A stretch of DNA of 64,000 nt. It comes from Flavobacterium ginsenosidimutans (GTDB lineage Bacteria > Bacteroidota > Bacteroidia > Flavobacteriales > Flavobacteriaceae). The position numbers and the translations under genes are program-made. The DNA lies in the NCBI RefSeq assembly GCF_003254625.1, contig NZ_QJRJ01000080.1, forward strand, positions 1 through 64,000, read 5' to 3'. The notes beneath the pieces were generated by a model. It did not search any database and was not told the origin of the DNA. It saw only the letters and a list, made by a program, of their open reading frames with translations. Below are positions 41,498 through 50,800 of the stretch, piece by piece. Numbering within the stretch: the stretch's first letter is position 1; the number at the start of each line of letters is the position of its first letter.

Positions 41498-41848
41498 ATG
41501 AGAAATTTAAAATATAGCTTAGAATATTTCTGCTCTCCTATATGGATTGAAGAAGACAATGAAAATCCAATCTACGAAAATATTGAAATTGATATTCTTG
41601 AAATAGATCATTATTTAAAAGATGAAATAAATACATTGAATAATATTTATCAATCAAAATATAATGACAATTATCCTCCAGAGCCTTACTCATTTTCAAT
41701 AGCCGAAGAAATAATTTTCATTAGCAGAGTAATTACATCTTCAAAAATATTAATTGAACTTTTAAAAAATCAATACAACGTCATTTTTGATACTTTTTAT
41801 TGGGAACAAAGATTAACGCATTTGATAAACGAATTAGAAAACAAATAA
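41498..41848 (+). CDS. cytoplasmic protein of unknown function
   Basis: A 116-aa acidic protein (MRNLKYSLEYFCSPIWIEED). It has no signal peptide or membrane span. It is helical, with an Asn/Tyr-rich middle (NNIYQSKYNDNYPPEPYSF), and its codon use is AT-rich. It resembles the small orphan proteins often found in polymorphic-toxin immunity clusters, but no toxin lies nearby, so I make no assignment. Confidence 0.55.
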   Translation: MRNLKYSLEYFCSPIWIEEDNENPIYENIEIDILEIDHYLKDEINTLNNIYQSKYNDNYPPEPYSFSIAEEIIFISRVITSSKILIELLKNQYNVIFDTFYWEQRLTHLINELENK

Positions 41849-41870
41849 AGTCAATTTCAAATTTTATATT

Positions 41871-42251
41871 TTACAAAAGCTTCGAAAAATCTGGCTTAAA
41901 ATAATTTGGACCTTTCATTACTTTTCCGTCTTCACGGTAAATCGGCTGACCATCTTCTCCTAATTTACTCATATTACTGCGTTGGATTTCATCAAAAACA
42001 GCTTCAATCTTATCTTGAAGTCCATGTTCGATAATTGTTCCGCACAAAATATACATCATATCTCCAAGAGCGTCTGCAATTTCAACTAAATCATTATTCT
42101 GAACCGCTTCATAATATTCCTCGTTTTCTTCCTTCATTAAATTATAACGAAGTAATTTTTTCTCTGCTCCCACATCGGCAACTGGTGTAGTACTGTGGCC
42201 AATTCTAAAAGCAGTGTGAAATTCTGTTACGGCGTCAAGTTGTTTTTTCAT
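41871..42251 (-). CDS. MazG-like nucleoside triphosphate pyrophosphohydrolase
   Basis: A 126-aa all-alpha NTP pyrophosphohydrolase. The metal-binding EExxE type motif is KEENEEYYEA, and the downstream ADALGDMMYIL provides the ExxD-like part. Family enzymes hydrolyse (d)NTPs to NMP and pyrophosphate and help clear abnormal nucleotides. It stands alone, convergent with the 116-aa gene. Confidence 0.85.
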   Translation of the reverse strand: MKKQLDAVTEFHTAFRIGHSTTPVADVGAEKKLLRYNLMKEENEEYYEAVQNNDLVEIADALGDMMYILCGTIIEHGLQDKIEAVFDEIQRSNMSKLGEDGQPIYREDGKVMKGPNYFKPDFSKLL

Positions 42252-42383
42252 ATAGTAGTTTTCTTTTTTTTGCTAATTTAAGTCACTTTCTTATAAATCT
42301 GAAAATTTATTGAAAGAAATGAAAAGGCAATTTAGCAGCAAATCGTTTACAAATCTCTAAATTTGCCAAAAATTTTTATAACT

Positions 42384-42572
42384 ATGTTTAGTCAAGGTCA
42401 AATACTATTTGGGGTATGTTTTTTTATTGCGTTTGTAATCGTTATGATATTTGCTTATCGAAAAGATTTGAAATTACACAAAGTCTTTTATAAAGGAAAT
42501 TACAAAGTACTCCTTGCCTTTCTGCTTTTCATAGTACTTTTGTTCGTAATTAAAATCTTTTTAAAAAGATAA
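42384..42572 (+). CDS. small two-span membrane protein
   Basis: A 62-aa protein from ATG 42384 (MFSQGQILFG), preceded by a -7 box TAAATTTG at 42358-42365. There are two hydrophobic spans (about residues 8-26 and 43-58) separated by a basic loop YRKDLKLHKVFYKGNYK. I believe it is a common short membrane protein of flavobacteria; its function is unknown. Confidence 0.7.
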   Translation: MFSQGQILFGVCFFIAFVIVMIFAYRKDLKLHKVFYKGNYKVLLAFLLFIVLLFVIKIFLKR

Positions 42573-42667
42573 ATTATTCTGGTCGCAATAAAATAAACCT
42601 AATCATTATGGGTTATTAGTAAGACTCATGATAAATTTATAACTTTACCGAAACCAAACAATCTACC

Positions 42668-43855
42668 ATGAAAATTCTAAAGTATTTATTTCTTTTTGCA
42701 CTTTTAAGCTTTGTTGCTCTTACTGTTTTTGTTGCTACTCAGAAAGGAGATTTTTCTGTAGAAAGAAGTAAAGTCATCAATTCGCCTCGTGCAACGGTTT
42801 ATAACTACTTAAACGACTTTAGAAATTACGAAGATTTTGAATCTTGGTCTATTGAAGACCCTAGCATAAAAATGACATACGCTAATAAAACAAGCGGAAA
42901 TGGCGCAACATTTTATTGGGATGGTGTTGATGGCAAAGGAAATTCTATTATCCTTAAAACAAAAGATGGCGAAAGCATTGACCAAAAAATGCAATTTGAT
43001 GGTACTGAAGCCGATGTAAATTGGACTTTAAAAGATACATTGAACGGAAAAACAAAAGTTACTTGGAAAGGAAAAGGAACTATGAGTTTTCTATTTAAAA
43101 TATATACTGCTTTACATGGAGGTTCGGATCGAGTTATTGGAACTATTTATGAAAAAAGCTTAGCCAATATTGATAAAAATTTAGATTACGAAACTAGAAC
43201 TTACGCTGTTCAAGTAGACGGAGTTGTTAAGAAAACAGAAACGCCTTATATCAAACAGACTTTTACAAGTGAAATTGCCAAAGTGAGCAAAAATGCTAGA
43301 ATTGTAATTCCAAAGCTTATTCATTTTAGTGAAACAAACGGTTTATCCGCAATGGGGAAACCATTTATTATTTATCATACTTACGATACTAAAACTGGTT
43401 TAGCTAAAATTTCTATTTGTTTACCTATTAATAAAGAAATTTCAACCAGTTCAGGAAGTGATATTTTAGCAGGAAAATTAAATGGTTTTGATGCTGTAAA
43501 AACAACTCTTACTGGAGATTACTCGCATAGAAACGAAGCAATTGCAAAAACAACTGCATATATAAACAATGAAAAGATTATTCCAGATTTAAGCTGGTCT
43601 CATCTTGAAATATTGACGTTGAGCAAATTGGATGTAAAAGCTTCTTCTAAATTGGTAACCGAAATTTATTTCCCAATAAAACCTAAAGTAGCTCCTGCTG
43701 TTACTGAGCCTGTTTATGCTCAAGATAGTACTGGTGAAGCTCCAAGCCAGCCACGTACAGAACAACCGCGCACAGAACCTGTAAAACGCAAACCAGCAGC
43801 ACCAACACCTGCTCCTGCACAAACACCTGCACAAGAAGAAGATTCAGAGTTTTAA
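42668..43855 (+). CDS. SRPBCC-fold / GyrI-like effector-binding protein
   Basis: A 395-aa protein with an N-terminal membrane anchor or signal (LFLFALLSFVALTVFVA). A START/SRPBCC polyketide-cyclase-like domain (about 35-170, KVINSPRATVYNYLNDFRNY) comes next. A GyrI-like small-molecule-binding domain follows (about 195-345). The tail is a Pro/Ala/Thr-rich disordered segment (APTPAPAQTPAQ). The combination is common in Bacteroidota and probably binds a hydrophobic ligand. It precedes the ECF sigma cassette, but an 80-nt gap separates them. Confidence 0.78.
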   Translation: MKILKYLFLFALLSFVALTVFVATQKGDFSVERSKVINSPRATVYNYLNDFRNYEDFESWSIEDPSIKMTYANKTSGNGATFYWDGVDGKGNSIILKTKDGESIDQKMQFDGTEADVNWTLKDTLNGKTKVTWKGKGTMSFLFKIYTALHGGSDRVIGTIYEKSLANIDKNLDYETRTYAVQVDGVVKKTETPYIKQTFTSEIAKVSKNARIVIPKLIHFSETNGLSAMGKPFIIYHTYDTKTGLAKISICLPINKEISTSSGSDILAGKLNGFDAVKTTLTGDYSHRNEAIAKTTAYINNEKIIPDLSWSHLEILTLSKLDVKASSKLVTEIYFPIKPKVAPAVTEPVYAQDSTGEAPSQPRTEQPRTEPVKRKPAAPTPAPAQTPAQEEDSEF

Positions 43856-43935
43856 ATAATTTAAAAAAAGGCATTAAACCTTTTCTTTTAAATTCTGTCT
43901 AACTTCTATTAAAGAAAGTTTACAAAACAATAAGT

Positions 43936-44478
43936 TTGATAGACGAGAAAGAATTTATAAAACAATTATTAAGTCCTGAGACGCAGAATACTGCGTTTCA
44001 AAAACTCTTGTCTGATTATCAGAGACCTTTGTATTCTCATATTCGAAACATTGTTTTGAATCATGATGATGCAGATGATGTTTTACAGAACACTTTTGTA
44101 AAAGTCTTTCAAAATCTTAAAAACTTTAAAGGAGAAAGTAAACTTTTTTCCTGGATGTACCGTATTGCTACAAATGAAGCTTTGACTTTTTTATCACAAA
44201 AAGCAAAATTGAGTGGCATTTCATCTGAAGATCTGCAGAATAAAACAATCGATAACTTAAAAGCCGATCTTTATTTTGATGGAGATGAAATTCAAATCAA
44301 ACTTCAAAAGGCAATTGTAACACTTCCAGAGAAACAGCAATTGGTTTTCAAAATGAAATATTTTGAAGAATTGAAATATGAAGAAATTGCAGATATTCTA
44401 GGAACTTCTGTTGGAGCTCTCAAAGCATCATATCATCACGCAGTAAAAAAAATAGAATTATATGTTACGTCAAATTAA
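43936..44478 (+). CDS. ECF-type RNA polymerase sigma factor
   Basis: A 180-aa sigma-70 family factor with region 2 (LLSDYQRPLYSHIRNIV, DDADDVLQNTFVKVFQNL, WMYRIATNEAL) and region 4 (LPEKQQLVFKMKYFEELKYE and GTSVGALKASYHHAVKKI). No ATG is available upstream of region 2. The frame opens with TTG at 43936 (reading MIDEKEF), so a TTG start is the only reasonable choice. It is followed by two small membrane or periplasmic proteins that look like its control module. Confidence 0.88.
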   Translation: MIDEKEFIKQLLSPETQNTAFQKLLSDYQRPLYSHIRNIVLNHDDADDVLQNTFVKVFQNLKNFKGESKLFSWMYRIATNEALTFLSQKAKLSGISSEDLQNKTIDNLKADLYFDGDEIQIKLQKAIVTLPEKQQLVFKMKYFEELKYEEIADILGTSVGALKASYHHAVKKIELYVTSN

Positions 44479-44511
44479 ACCTTTTGTAACAAAAACTATC
44501 TTATAAGTATT

Positions 44512-44931
44512 ATGAAAACATTTAAATTAGAAAACGAACCAAAAATAAAATCTGGGTTTAAAACTCCGGAAAATTATTTTGATGATTTTTCAGAAAAAGT
44601 TTTACAGCAATTAAACGAAAAAGAAGTTAAGGTAATTCCTTTTTACAAACGTAGAAAAATCATTTCTCTGGCAGCCGCTGCGGTAATTGGTTTTGCATTA
44701 TTAATTCCGATTGTAAATAATTACAAAGCCAATTCAAACGAGCTTGATGAAGCCACTTTAGAAAACTATTTATCTTATCACTCCAATATTAGCCAATATG
44801 ATTTAATTCAAACCTTAGATGACAGTGATATAGAAAAATTAGGTAACGATGTTACTCTAGAAGATGAAACACTAGAAGATATTTTAGTTGCAAGTCCAAA
44901 CATAGAACACTTAATTTCAGAACAAAATTAA
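44512..44931 (+). CDS. single-span membrane protein, putative anti-sigma partner
   Basis: A 139-aa protein with a cytoplasmic N-terminal region of about 45 residues (KTPENYFDDFSEKVLQQL). One membrane span follows a basic YKRRK stop (about 52-70), and then an acidic periplasmic tail. Size, topology and position 33 nt after the ECF sigma gene fit an anti-sigma factor. The cytoplasmic part is short and has no ZAS motif, so this is inference. Confidence 0.65.
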   Translation: MKTFKLENEPKIKSGFKTPENYFDDFSEKVLQQLNEKEVKVIPFYKRRKIISLAAAAVIGFALLIPIVNNYKANSNELDEATLENYLSYHSNISQYDLIQTLDDSDIEKLGNDVTLEDETLEDILVASPNIEHLISEQN

Positions 44932-44962
44932 ATCAAACTTAACTCAACAACTTAGCTTAACA

Positions 44963-45421
44963 ATGAAAATAAAAAACATTTTACCGCTATTGCTATTTCT
45001 GACAAGTTTTTCATTTTTTGCACAAAATGGAAAAATAGATGAAAAGCGAGAAAAAATTAAAGCTTTTAAAGTGTCATTTTTAACAACAGAATTGGAATTA
45101 ACTTCAACTGAAGCTGAAAAATTCTGGCCTATTTATAATGCTTATGATGATAAGCAATATGAATTAAAGTATTTGAAAATGAAAACTTATCTGAGACAGC
45201 TAAAAGATGACAATCTTAAAAATCTTTCAGATAAAGACGCAGCAACATTATTATCTCAAATCGAAAGCACCGATAAAGAAATATACCAGCTTCGCGAAAA
45301 ATACATGAACAGTCTTAAGAAAGTACTTCCTGCAAAGAAAATATTATTGCTTAAAAAATCTGAAGACGACTTTAATCGAAAATTACTGCAGCAATACCGC
45401 GACAAAGCTAATAAAGATTAA
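44963..45421 (+). CDS. periplasmic 'sensor of ECF-type sigma factor' protein
   Basis: A 152-aa protein with a signal peptide (cleavage near SFFAQ). A mostly helical mature part has TTELELTSTEAEKFWPIYNAY and a KKVLPAKKILLLKKSEDDFNRKLL end in separate helices. The LTxxEA pattern is Spy/CpxP-like. Proteins of this type after ECF sigma genes are annotated in flavobacteria as sensors of ECF-type sigma factor. Probably the extracytoplasmic signal input of the cassette. Confidence 0.75.
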   Translation: MKIKNILPLLLFLTSFSFFAQNGKIDEKREKIKAFKVSFLTTELELTSTEAEKFWPIYNAYDDKQYELKYLKMKTYLRQLKDDNLKNLSDKDAATLLSQIESTDKEIYQLREKYMNSLKKVLPAKKILLLKKSEDDFNRKLLQQYRDKANKD

Positions 45422-45440
45422 ACTTAACGAAACAACAGCG

Positions 45441-45494
45441 ATAAGAACCCTATATAATAATACTTACTTTATTATTTAGGGTTCTTATTTTTTT
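45441..45494. terminator. terminator of the ECF sigma cassette
   Basis: ATAAGAACCCTA pairs with TAGGGTTCTTAT around an AT-rich loop, followed by a run of T. It lies between convergent genes. Confidence 0.75.
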
Positions 45495-46554
45495 ATTTAA
45501 AATTTAGTCGAACTACTTTATTATGTCCCGCAGCAATTGCGGTATTTCTATTCACAAAACGAATTGTAAAAAATTTCGTGTCTGTAGAAAGCTGCATCCA
45601 GTTTTCACCTCCATTTTGAGAATATTGTATTCCTTCAGAACCTACACAAACAATTTCTCTTCCATTACCTCCAGGAACATATTGTATACAAGACGCATAA
45701 CCAAATCCCATATTCTGACCAATTAATTCCCAAGTCTTGCCGCCATCTTTTGTAAAAGCTTTATTATTTGTCTTTACGTTAGGCAAATCGTAATCTCCTC
45801 CTGCTATAAAACCTTGTTTAGAATCGTAAAAATCTGCCGTAAAAATTCCTGTCATTTGTTTTCCCTGTACGATAGGAGTTTCTACAACTCTCCAAGTTTT
45901 TGCTTTGTCTGGAGAATAAAAAACACGTGATTTTTTTCCGCCAGAAACCAGCCAGGTATCATTTCCTTTAATCACTATATTAGTGTTACTGGCTGCAAAA
46001 GCAGCTTCTCCTGTGCTATTGGTTGGTAATTTATCAGACAGCAATTTTGTCCAAGTTTCTCCTCCGTCGCGTGTAACAATAATTGAAAAAGTATCCTCTG
46101 TTGGATCTCCAATAGCAATTCCTTCCTTATCATTCCAAAACTGCATGCTATCGTAAAAAACTTTTGGGTTAATTTCTTTGTAAACCAATTTAACTTTACG
46201 GTCTTTTTTAGAAACCGAATAAAGAAGCGCTGGATTTGCCACACTCAACAAAAAAATATCTTTCGAAGTTTGTGCTATGCTTCTGAATTCTAATTTAAGT
46301 GTATCGCGGTAAATATGCTCTTCGAATTTTTCTTTTTTATCTAGATCATAATATCCAAAACGAGAATTATCTGCCCCGTACCAAACTTTATTTTTATCAA
46401 TTAAAATTGCTCTAATACTAATTCTGTCTTTGAATAATGTATCTACTGTCATTGATGTAAAACCATTATTGTAAACAGCGTCAGTTTTATAGTTAAATGT
46501 TCTAAAAGACATCAATAAAATAAAAATAACACAAAATAAAGCGAGTTTTTTCAT
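45493..46554 (-). CDS. YCF48/BNR-repeat beta-propeller protein
   Basis: A 353-aa protein with an N-terminal signal or anchor (LALFCVIFILLMSF). Repeated Asp-box (BNR) motifs of type SxDxGxTW follow, for example TRDGGETWTKL, SPDKAKTWRV, TKDGGKTWEL and SQNGGENWMQL. Such propellers resemble photosystem II assembly factor YCF48 and are often annotated as oxidoreductases without evidence. It is probably a secreted or outer-membrane-associated beta-propeller; the function is unknown. Confidence 0.82.
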   Translation of the reverse strand: MKKLALFCVIFILLMSFRTFNYKTDAVYNNGFTSMTVDTLFKDRISIRAILIDKNKVWYGADNSRFGYYDLDKKEKFEEHIYRDTLKLEFRSIAQTSKDIFLLSVANPALLYSVSKKDRKVKLVYKEINPKVFYDSMQFWNDKEGIAIGDPTEDTFSIIVTRDGGETWTKLLSDKLPTNSTGEAAFAASNTNIVIKGNDTWLVSGGKKSRVFYSPDKAKTWRVVETPIVQGKQMTGIFTADFYDSKQGFIAGGDYDLPNVKTNNKAFTKDGGKTWELIGQNMGFGYASCIQYVPGGNGREIVCVGSEGIQYSQNGGENWMQLSTDTKFFTIRFVNRNTAIAAGHNKVVRLNFK

Positions 46555-46675
46555 AGGAAACTTAAAATTTGGTTAACGCTAAAATACGATTATTTATAAA
46601 ATATCAAAATCATTCTCTAGTCTTTTTCTGGCATAGTAATTGTTTTCTTACCAAATAAAAATTAACAAGTAAAAT

Positions 46676-47116
46676 ATGAAAAATATATTATTGGCCGGGA
46701 TATTTATATTATTAGTAAATACTCTCACTGCTCAAAGAGTCAACGTATATCCAAAGAACTCTTATGTAGAAGAAAACTTAGATTTAAATGCAGTTTCAAC
46801 AATATTTTCTGAATCTGTAAATACTGCAGATTTTGAAACAAGACTAAACTATCCAGACTACAGAATCTCTAATTTAGATTTAAACCATGATGGAAAAGTT
46901 GATTATTTGAGGGTTATCGAAAAAATTCAAAATAACATTAAGATAATCATTATTCAATCAGAAATCAAACCGAACATATATGAAGATGTAGCAACTATTA
47001 ACATCGTGATGAGTTCAAGAAATACCGGCTATAGCACAGATTCAGGAATTCGTCCAAAAGACATTATTATACCATTTGTATTTACTGTTCTAGATGTGTT
47101 TCTGCACAAACGATAA
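46676..47116 (+). CDS. secreted protein with DxDxD motif (paralogue 1)
   Basis: A 146-aa protein with a signal peptide (cleavage near LTAQ). It contains LDLNHDGKVDYLRVIE, an EF-hand-like Ca2+-binding loop, after a FETRLNYPDYRISN segment. It is clearly paralogous to residues 1-125 of the next gene, with the same order of motifs, and so a probable tandem duplication. The C-terminus ends with a short hydrophobic stretch (IIIPFVFTVLDVFL). Function unknown. Confidence 0.72.
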   Translation: MKNILLAGIFILLVNTLTAQRVNVYPKNSYVEENLDLNAVSTIFSESVNTADFETRLNYPDYRISNLDLNHDGKVDYLRVIEKIQNNIKIIIIQSEIKPNIYEDVATINIVMSSRNTGYSTDSGIRPKDIIIPFVFTVLDVFLHKR

Positions 47117-47167
47117 AACAAACAAACAAACAAACAAACAAACAAACAAACAAATAAACAAATAAAC
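47116..47167. repeat. (AAAC/AAAT)13 tetranucleotide tract
   Basis: Nine consecutive AAAC units are followed by AAAT, AAAC, AAAT, AAAC. The tract begins at the stop codon of one paralogue and lies about 105 nt upstream of the other's ATG. Slippage here would change promoter geometry rather than the reading frame. Confidence 0.9.
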
Positions 47168-47272
47168 ACAAATACCTAATAATCAAATAAATAAAACAAA
47201 TAAAACACAGCTTTAATTTTGTGGCACAGTAATTGGATATCAACTAATACAACAATTTAATATGATTTAGCC

Positions 47273-48556
47273 ATGAAAGCGAAATTACTTTTAATAGCCA
47301 TATTTGCAGTAGCAATTACTTCTTGCCAAGCCCAAGCTGGAGCTACAGTTTATGCAAAAAACTCAGATATAAGTGATAACTTAGACTTAAGAGCTGTTGC
47401 TTCAATTTTTGGAGAATCAGCCAACCTTCAAGATTTTGAAAGACGTTTGAATGATCCAAAATATCAAATATCAAACCTTGACCTTAATGGTGACGACGAA
47501 GTTGATTACTTACGTGTAATCGAAAGTGTTGAAAACAGAACACACGTTGTTATTATCCAAGCGGTTTTGGATCGTGATGTATATCAAGACATTGCAACCA
47601 TTGACGTAGAAAGAGATAATTACAATAAAGTAAGCGTTCAGGTTGTAGGAAATACTTATTTATATGGAGATAATTATATTTATGAGCCAGTTTATAGTGT
47701 AGCTCCTGTTATCTATACTTCTTTCTGGGTTACAAATTATGTGCCTTATTGCTCAACTTGGTACTGGGGTTATTATCCAACATATTATAGAACTTGGGCA
47801 CCATATCCAGTGTACAGATACAGAAACAACATCAATGTTTGTATTAACGTTAACAATCATTATAACTATGTTAATGTAAGAAGAAGTTACAGAGCACCTG
47901 TGATCTATGAAACAAGACGTTCTTATGGTTATGAAAGAATGCGTCCTAACTATAGTTTCGCTGAAAGACATGCTAATACATCAAATAGATACGAATTAGA
48001 CCAAAGACGTGTAGTTAGTAGAGAAACAAATAGAAACACCTATAACACAAATAGAAATTATACTGGCAGAACAACATCTAACAATGGAATTTCTAACAGA
48101 ACTTATGCAGATAACAGAAATGCAACAAGCAGACCTTCTGTAGAAAGAACTAGCAACGGCAATAGTAACAGAGGTTACAGTTCTACTGGCAGAAGTACTG
48201 AAAATGTTAACACTGACAGAAATACAAATCGTGGTTATTCTAATAATGCTAATAATACTCCAAGAGTTGAAAGCACTCCTAGGGCACAAAACACACAAAG
48301 AGTAGATTACGGAAATAACAATTCTTCTAATACATCAAGAGGTTACTCTAATCGTGAAGCATCTGCTCCTAGAGCAGAAAGAAGCTCAAGAAGTTATTCT
48401 GAAAATCAATCTAGCAACTCAAACAGAGAGTATTCTGCTAGACCACAACAAGCTCAACAACGTAGTGAATCTCCAAGAGTAAGCCAAGAATCTAGAGGCG
48501 GACAAAGCCAAAGAGAAAATAGTTCAAGTTCTCGAGGAAATGGCAGAAGAGGTTAA
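47273..48556 (+). CDS. secreted protein with DxDxD motif and Asn/Ser/Arg-rich tail (paralogue 2)
   Basis: A 427-aa protein with a signal peptide ending in AITSCQ, possibly a lipobox. Residues about 25-125 repeat the fold of the upstream gene (LDLNGDDEVDYLRVIE). The middle is Tyr/Trp-rich (VPYCSTWYWGYYPTYY). The last 200 residues are low-complexity Asn/Arg/Ser/Thr with RGYS and SNRGY repeats. The basic, disordered tail suggests a surface or matrix-associated protein. The gene follows a tetranucleotide repeat. Function unknown. Confidence 0.75.
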   Translation: MKAKLLLIAIFAVAITSCQAQAGATVYAKNSDISDNLDLRAVASIFGESANLQDFERRLNDPKYQISNLDLNGDDEVDYLRVIESVENRTHVVIIQAVLDRDVYQDIATIDVERDNYNKVSVQVVGNTYLYGDNYIYEPVYSVAPVIYTSFWVTNYVPYCSTWYWGYYPTYYRTWAPYPVYRYRNNINVCINVNNHYNYVNVRRSYRAPVIYETRRSYGYERMRPNYSFAERHANTSNRYELDQRRVVSRETNRNTYNTNRNYTGRTTSNNGISNRTYADNRNATSRPSVERTSNGNSNRGYSSTGRSTENVNTDRNTNRGYSNNANNTPRVESTPRAQNTQRVDYGNNNSSNTSRGYSNREASAPRAERSSRSYSENQSSNSNREYSARPQQAQQRSESPRVSQESRGGQSQRENSSSSRGNGRRG

Positions 48557-48584
48557 TTTTAGAACTAAATAACATTCAAAAAGG

Positions 48585-48616
48585 AAAGCACAATTTTACG
48601 ATTGTGCTTTTTTTTA
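48585..48616 (+). terminator. terminator after paralogue 2
   Basis: AAAGCACAAT (48585-48594) pairs with ATTGTGCTTT (48601-48610), followed by a T-run. Confidence 0.85.
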
Positions 48617-48689
48617 TCTTTTTGATTATAATTGCCGCTAATTTGTTTTAAAACAGTAAATTTGCAACCGTCTTTTTATAAAATTATAC

Positions 48690-50669
48690 ATGAGCGCATC
48701 GCATAAAAACTTACACAGTAAGTTGTCTATTGGGGGTTTATTGATTACTTTAGGGATTATTTATGGGGATATTGGTACTTCTCCATTGTATGTAATGAAA
48801 GCTATTTTAGGCGAACATACCATTAATGCCGATATTGTTTTAGGCGGTATTTCTTGTGTGTTCTGGACTTTAACTTTACAAACTACAATTAAATATGTAC
48901 TTATTACTTTAAGTGCAGACAACCACGGTGAAGGAGGTATTTTTGCGTTATACGCATTAGTAAAGAAAACAAAAATTCAATGGCTTATAGTGCCCGCCAT
49001 TATTGGAGGTAGCGCCTTGCTTGCTGACGGAATTATCACTCCTCCTATTTCGATTTCATCTGCTGTAGAAGGAATTAGAGCATTCTATCCAACAATGCAG
49101 ACACAAACCATTGTTTACATAGTAATTACAATTCTATTTATTCTATTTACTATTCAGCAATTCGGAACAAAATTGGTTGGTAAATTCTTTGCACCAATGA
49201 TGTTGATTTGGTTTGCTATGCTGGGAACTTTAGGTGCAATTCAGGTAATTAATTATCCTGAAGTAATTAAGGCTATCAATCCTTATTACGCTTATCATTT
49301 ACTATCGATCCATCCTGATGGTTTCTTCGTTCTTGGTTTTGTATTCTTATGTACAACTGGAGCTGAAGCTTTATATTCTGACATGGGGCACTGTGGTAGA
49401 AAAAACATCAGAATCAGTTGGATATTTGTAAAAGCAACATTGGTTTTAAATTACTTCGGACAAGCTGCTTATTTAATTCACCATGAAGGAAGCACTTTAC
49501 AGCAATTAGGTGGAGAAAATGGAAACCCATTTTACTTAATTATGCCACATTGGTTTTTACCATTCGGGATTGTAGTTGCGACTTTAGCAGCCGTAATTGC
49601 TTCTCAAGCCCTTATTTCTGGTTCATTTACTTTGATCAACGAAGCAATGCGTTTGAACTTCTGGCCAAAAGTAAAAATCAAATATCCGACAGAAGTAAAA
49701 GGTCAATTATACATTCCGTCAATCAACTGGTTATTGTTTTTTGGCTGTGTTGGAATTGTTTTGCATTTTGAAAAATCAGGAAACATGGAGCATGCATACG
49801 GTCTTGCCATCATCTTATGTATGATTATGACAACCATTTTGCTAAACTATTACTTAATCATGAAACGTGTAAAACTGTACTTTATGGTACCGCTGATTAC
49901 AATTTATTTATTGATTGAGTTCAGTTTCCTTTTTGCTAACATTACAAAATTTGCAGAAGGTGGTTACGTAACATTAATCATTGCAAGTATGCTGATTTCT
50001 GTAATGACAATCTGGTATTTAGCTAAGAAAATCAACAAAAACTACACTAAAGTGGTTAAAGTTGACGATTACAAACAAGTTCTTGTAGAGCTAAGCCAAG
50101 ATTTATCTATTCCGAAATATGCTACGCATTTGGTTTATATGACAAACGCGAATCGCGTTGATGAACTGGAGGAAAAAATCATTTATTCTATCCTTCAAAA
50201 ACGTCCAAAAAGAGCTGATATTTATTGGTTTGTTCACGTGAACATTTTGACTGAACCTTACAAAACGCAATATAAAGTAACTGAAATTGCGAAAGACGAT
50301 ATTTATAGAATTGATTTCAACTTAGGTTTTAGAGAGCCTACCAAGATCAATTTGATGTTTAGAGAAGTTATCAAAGACATGGTAAAACGAGGCGAAGTAG
50401 ATATTACGAGCCGTTATGAATCTTTAAACAAAAACAACATTATTGGAGATTTCAAATTTGTATTATCAGAGAAATTCTTATCAAACGACAACGATCTAAG
50501 ATGGCATGAAAACATTATCATGAACTCTTATTTCTTCATCAAGAAACTGAGTTTATCTGAAGAAAGAGCTTTTGGTTTAGACAGCAGCTCTGTTAAAATA
50601 GAAAAATTCCCAATGGTGCTTCATGCTCCAGAAAATATTGGATTAACACGTATTACTTCCAAAGAGTAA
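48690..50669 (+). CDS. kup: KUP-family potassium uptake protein
   Basis: A 659-aa K+:H+ symporter with about 12 membrane spans in the first 440 residues and a cytoplasmic C-terminal domain. KUP signatures are visible at GIIYGDIGTSPLYV, ADNHGEGGIFALYAL and GAEALYSDMGHCG. The length matches the family. It is monocistronic with a hairpin on each side. It mediates K+ uptake, particularly under low pH or high osmolarity in other bacteria. Confidence 0.95.
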   Translation: MSASHKNLHSKLSIGGLLITLGIIYGDIGTSPLYVMKAILGEHTINADIVLGGISCVFWTLTLQTTIKYVLITLSADNHGEGGIFALYALVKKTKIQWLIVPAIIGGSALLADGIITPPISISSAVEGIRAFYPTMQTQTIVYIVITILFILFTIQQFGTKLVGKFFAPMMLIWFAMLGTLGAIQVINYPEVIKAINPYYAYHLLSIHPDGFFVLGFVFLCTTGAEALYSDMGHCGRKNIRISWIFVKATLVLNYFGQAAYLIHHEGSTLQQLGGENGNPFYLIMPHWFLPFGIVVATLAAVIASQALISGSFTLINEAMRLNFWPKVKIKYPTEVKGQLYIPSINWLLFFGCVGIVLHFEKSGNMEHAYGLAIILCMIMTTILLNYYLIMKRVKLYFMVPLITIYLLIEFSFLFANITKFAEGGYVTLIIASMLISVMTIWYLAKKINKNYTKVVKVDDYKQVLVELSQDLSIPKYATHLVYMTNANRVDELEEKIIYSILQKRPKRADIYWFVHVNILTEPYKTQYKVTEIAKDDIYRIDFNLGFREPTKINLMFREVIKDMVKRGEVDITSRYESLNKNNIIGDFKFVLSEKFLSNDNDLRWHENIIMNSYFFIKKLSLSEERAFGLDSSSVKIEKFPMVLHAPENIGLTRITSKE

Positions 50670-50684
50670 AACTAAAAATAATTC

Positions 50685-50716
50685 AAAAAAACACTCTAAA
50701 TAAGAGTGTTTTTTCT
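50685..50716 (+). terminator. terminator of kup
   Basis: AAAAAACACTCT is complementary to AGAGTGTTTTTT around a short loop, followed by more T. Confidence 0.85.
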
Positions 50717-50800
50717 TTTAATGAGAGTCAGAATAAGATTCGGTATTAAAAATTTAACTTTCAATCAATTAATAGTACCTTTGCACTTCAAATAAATAAA

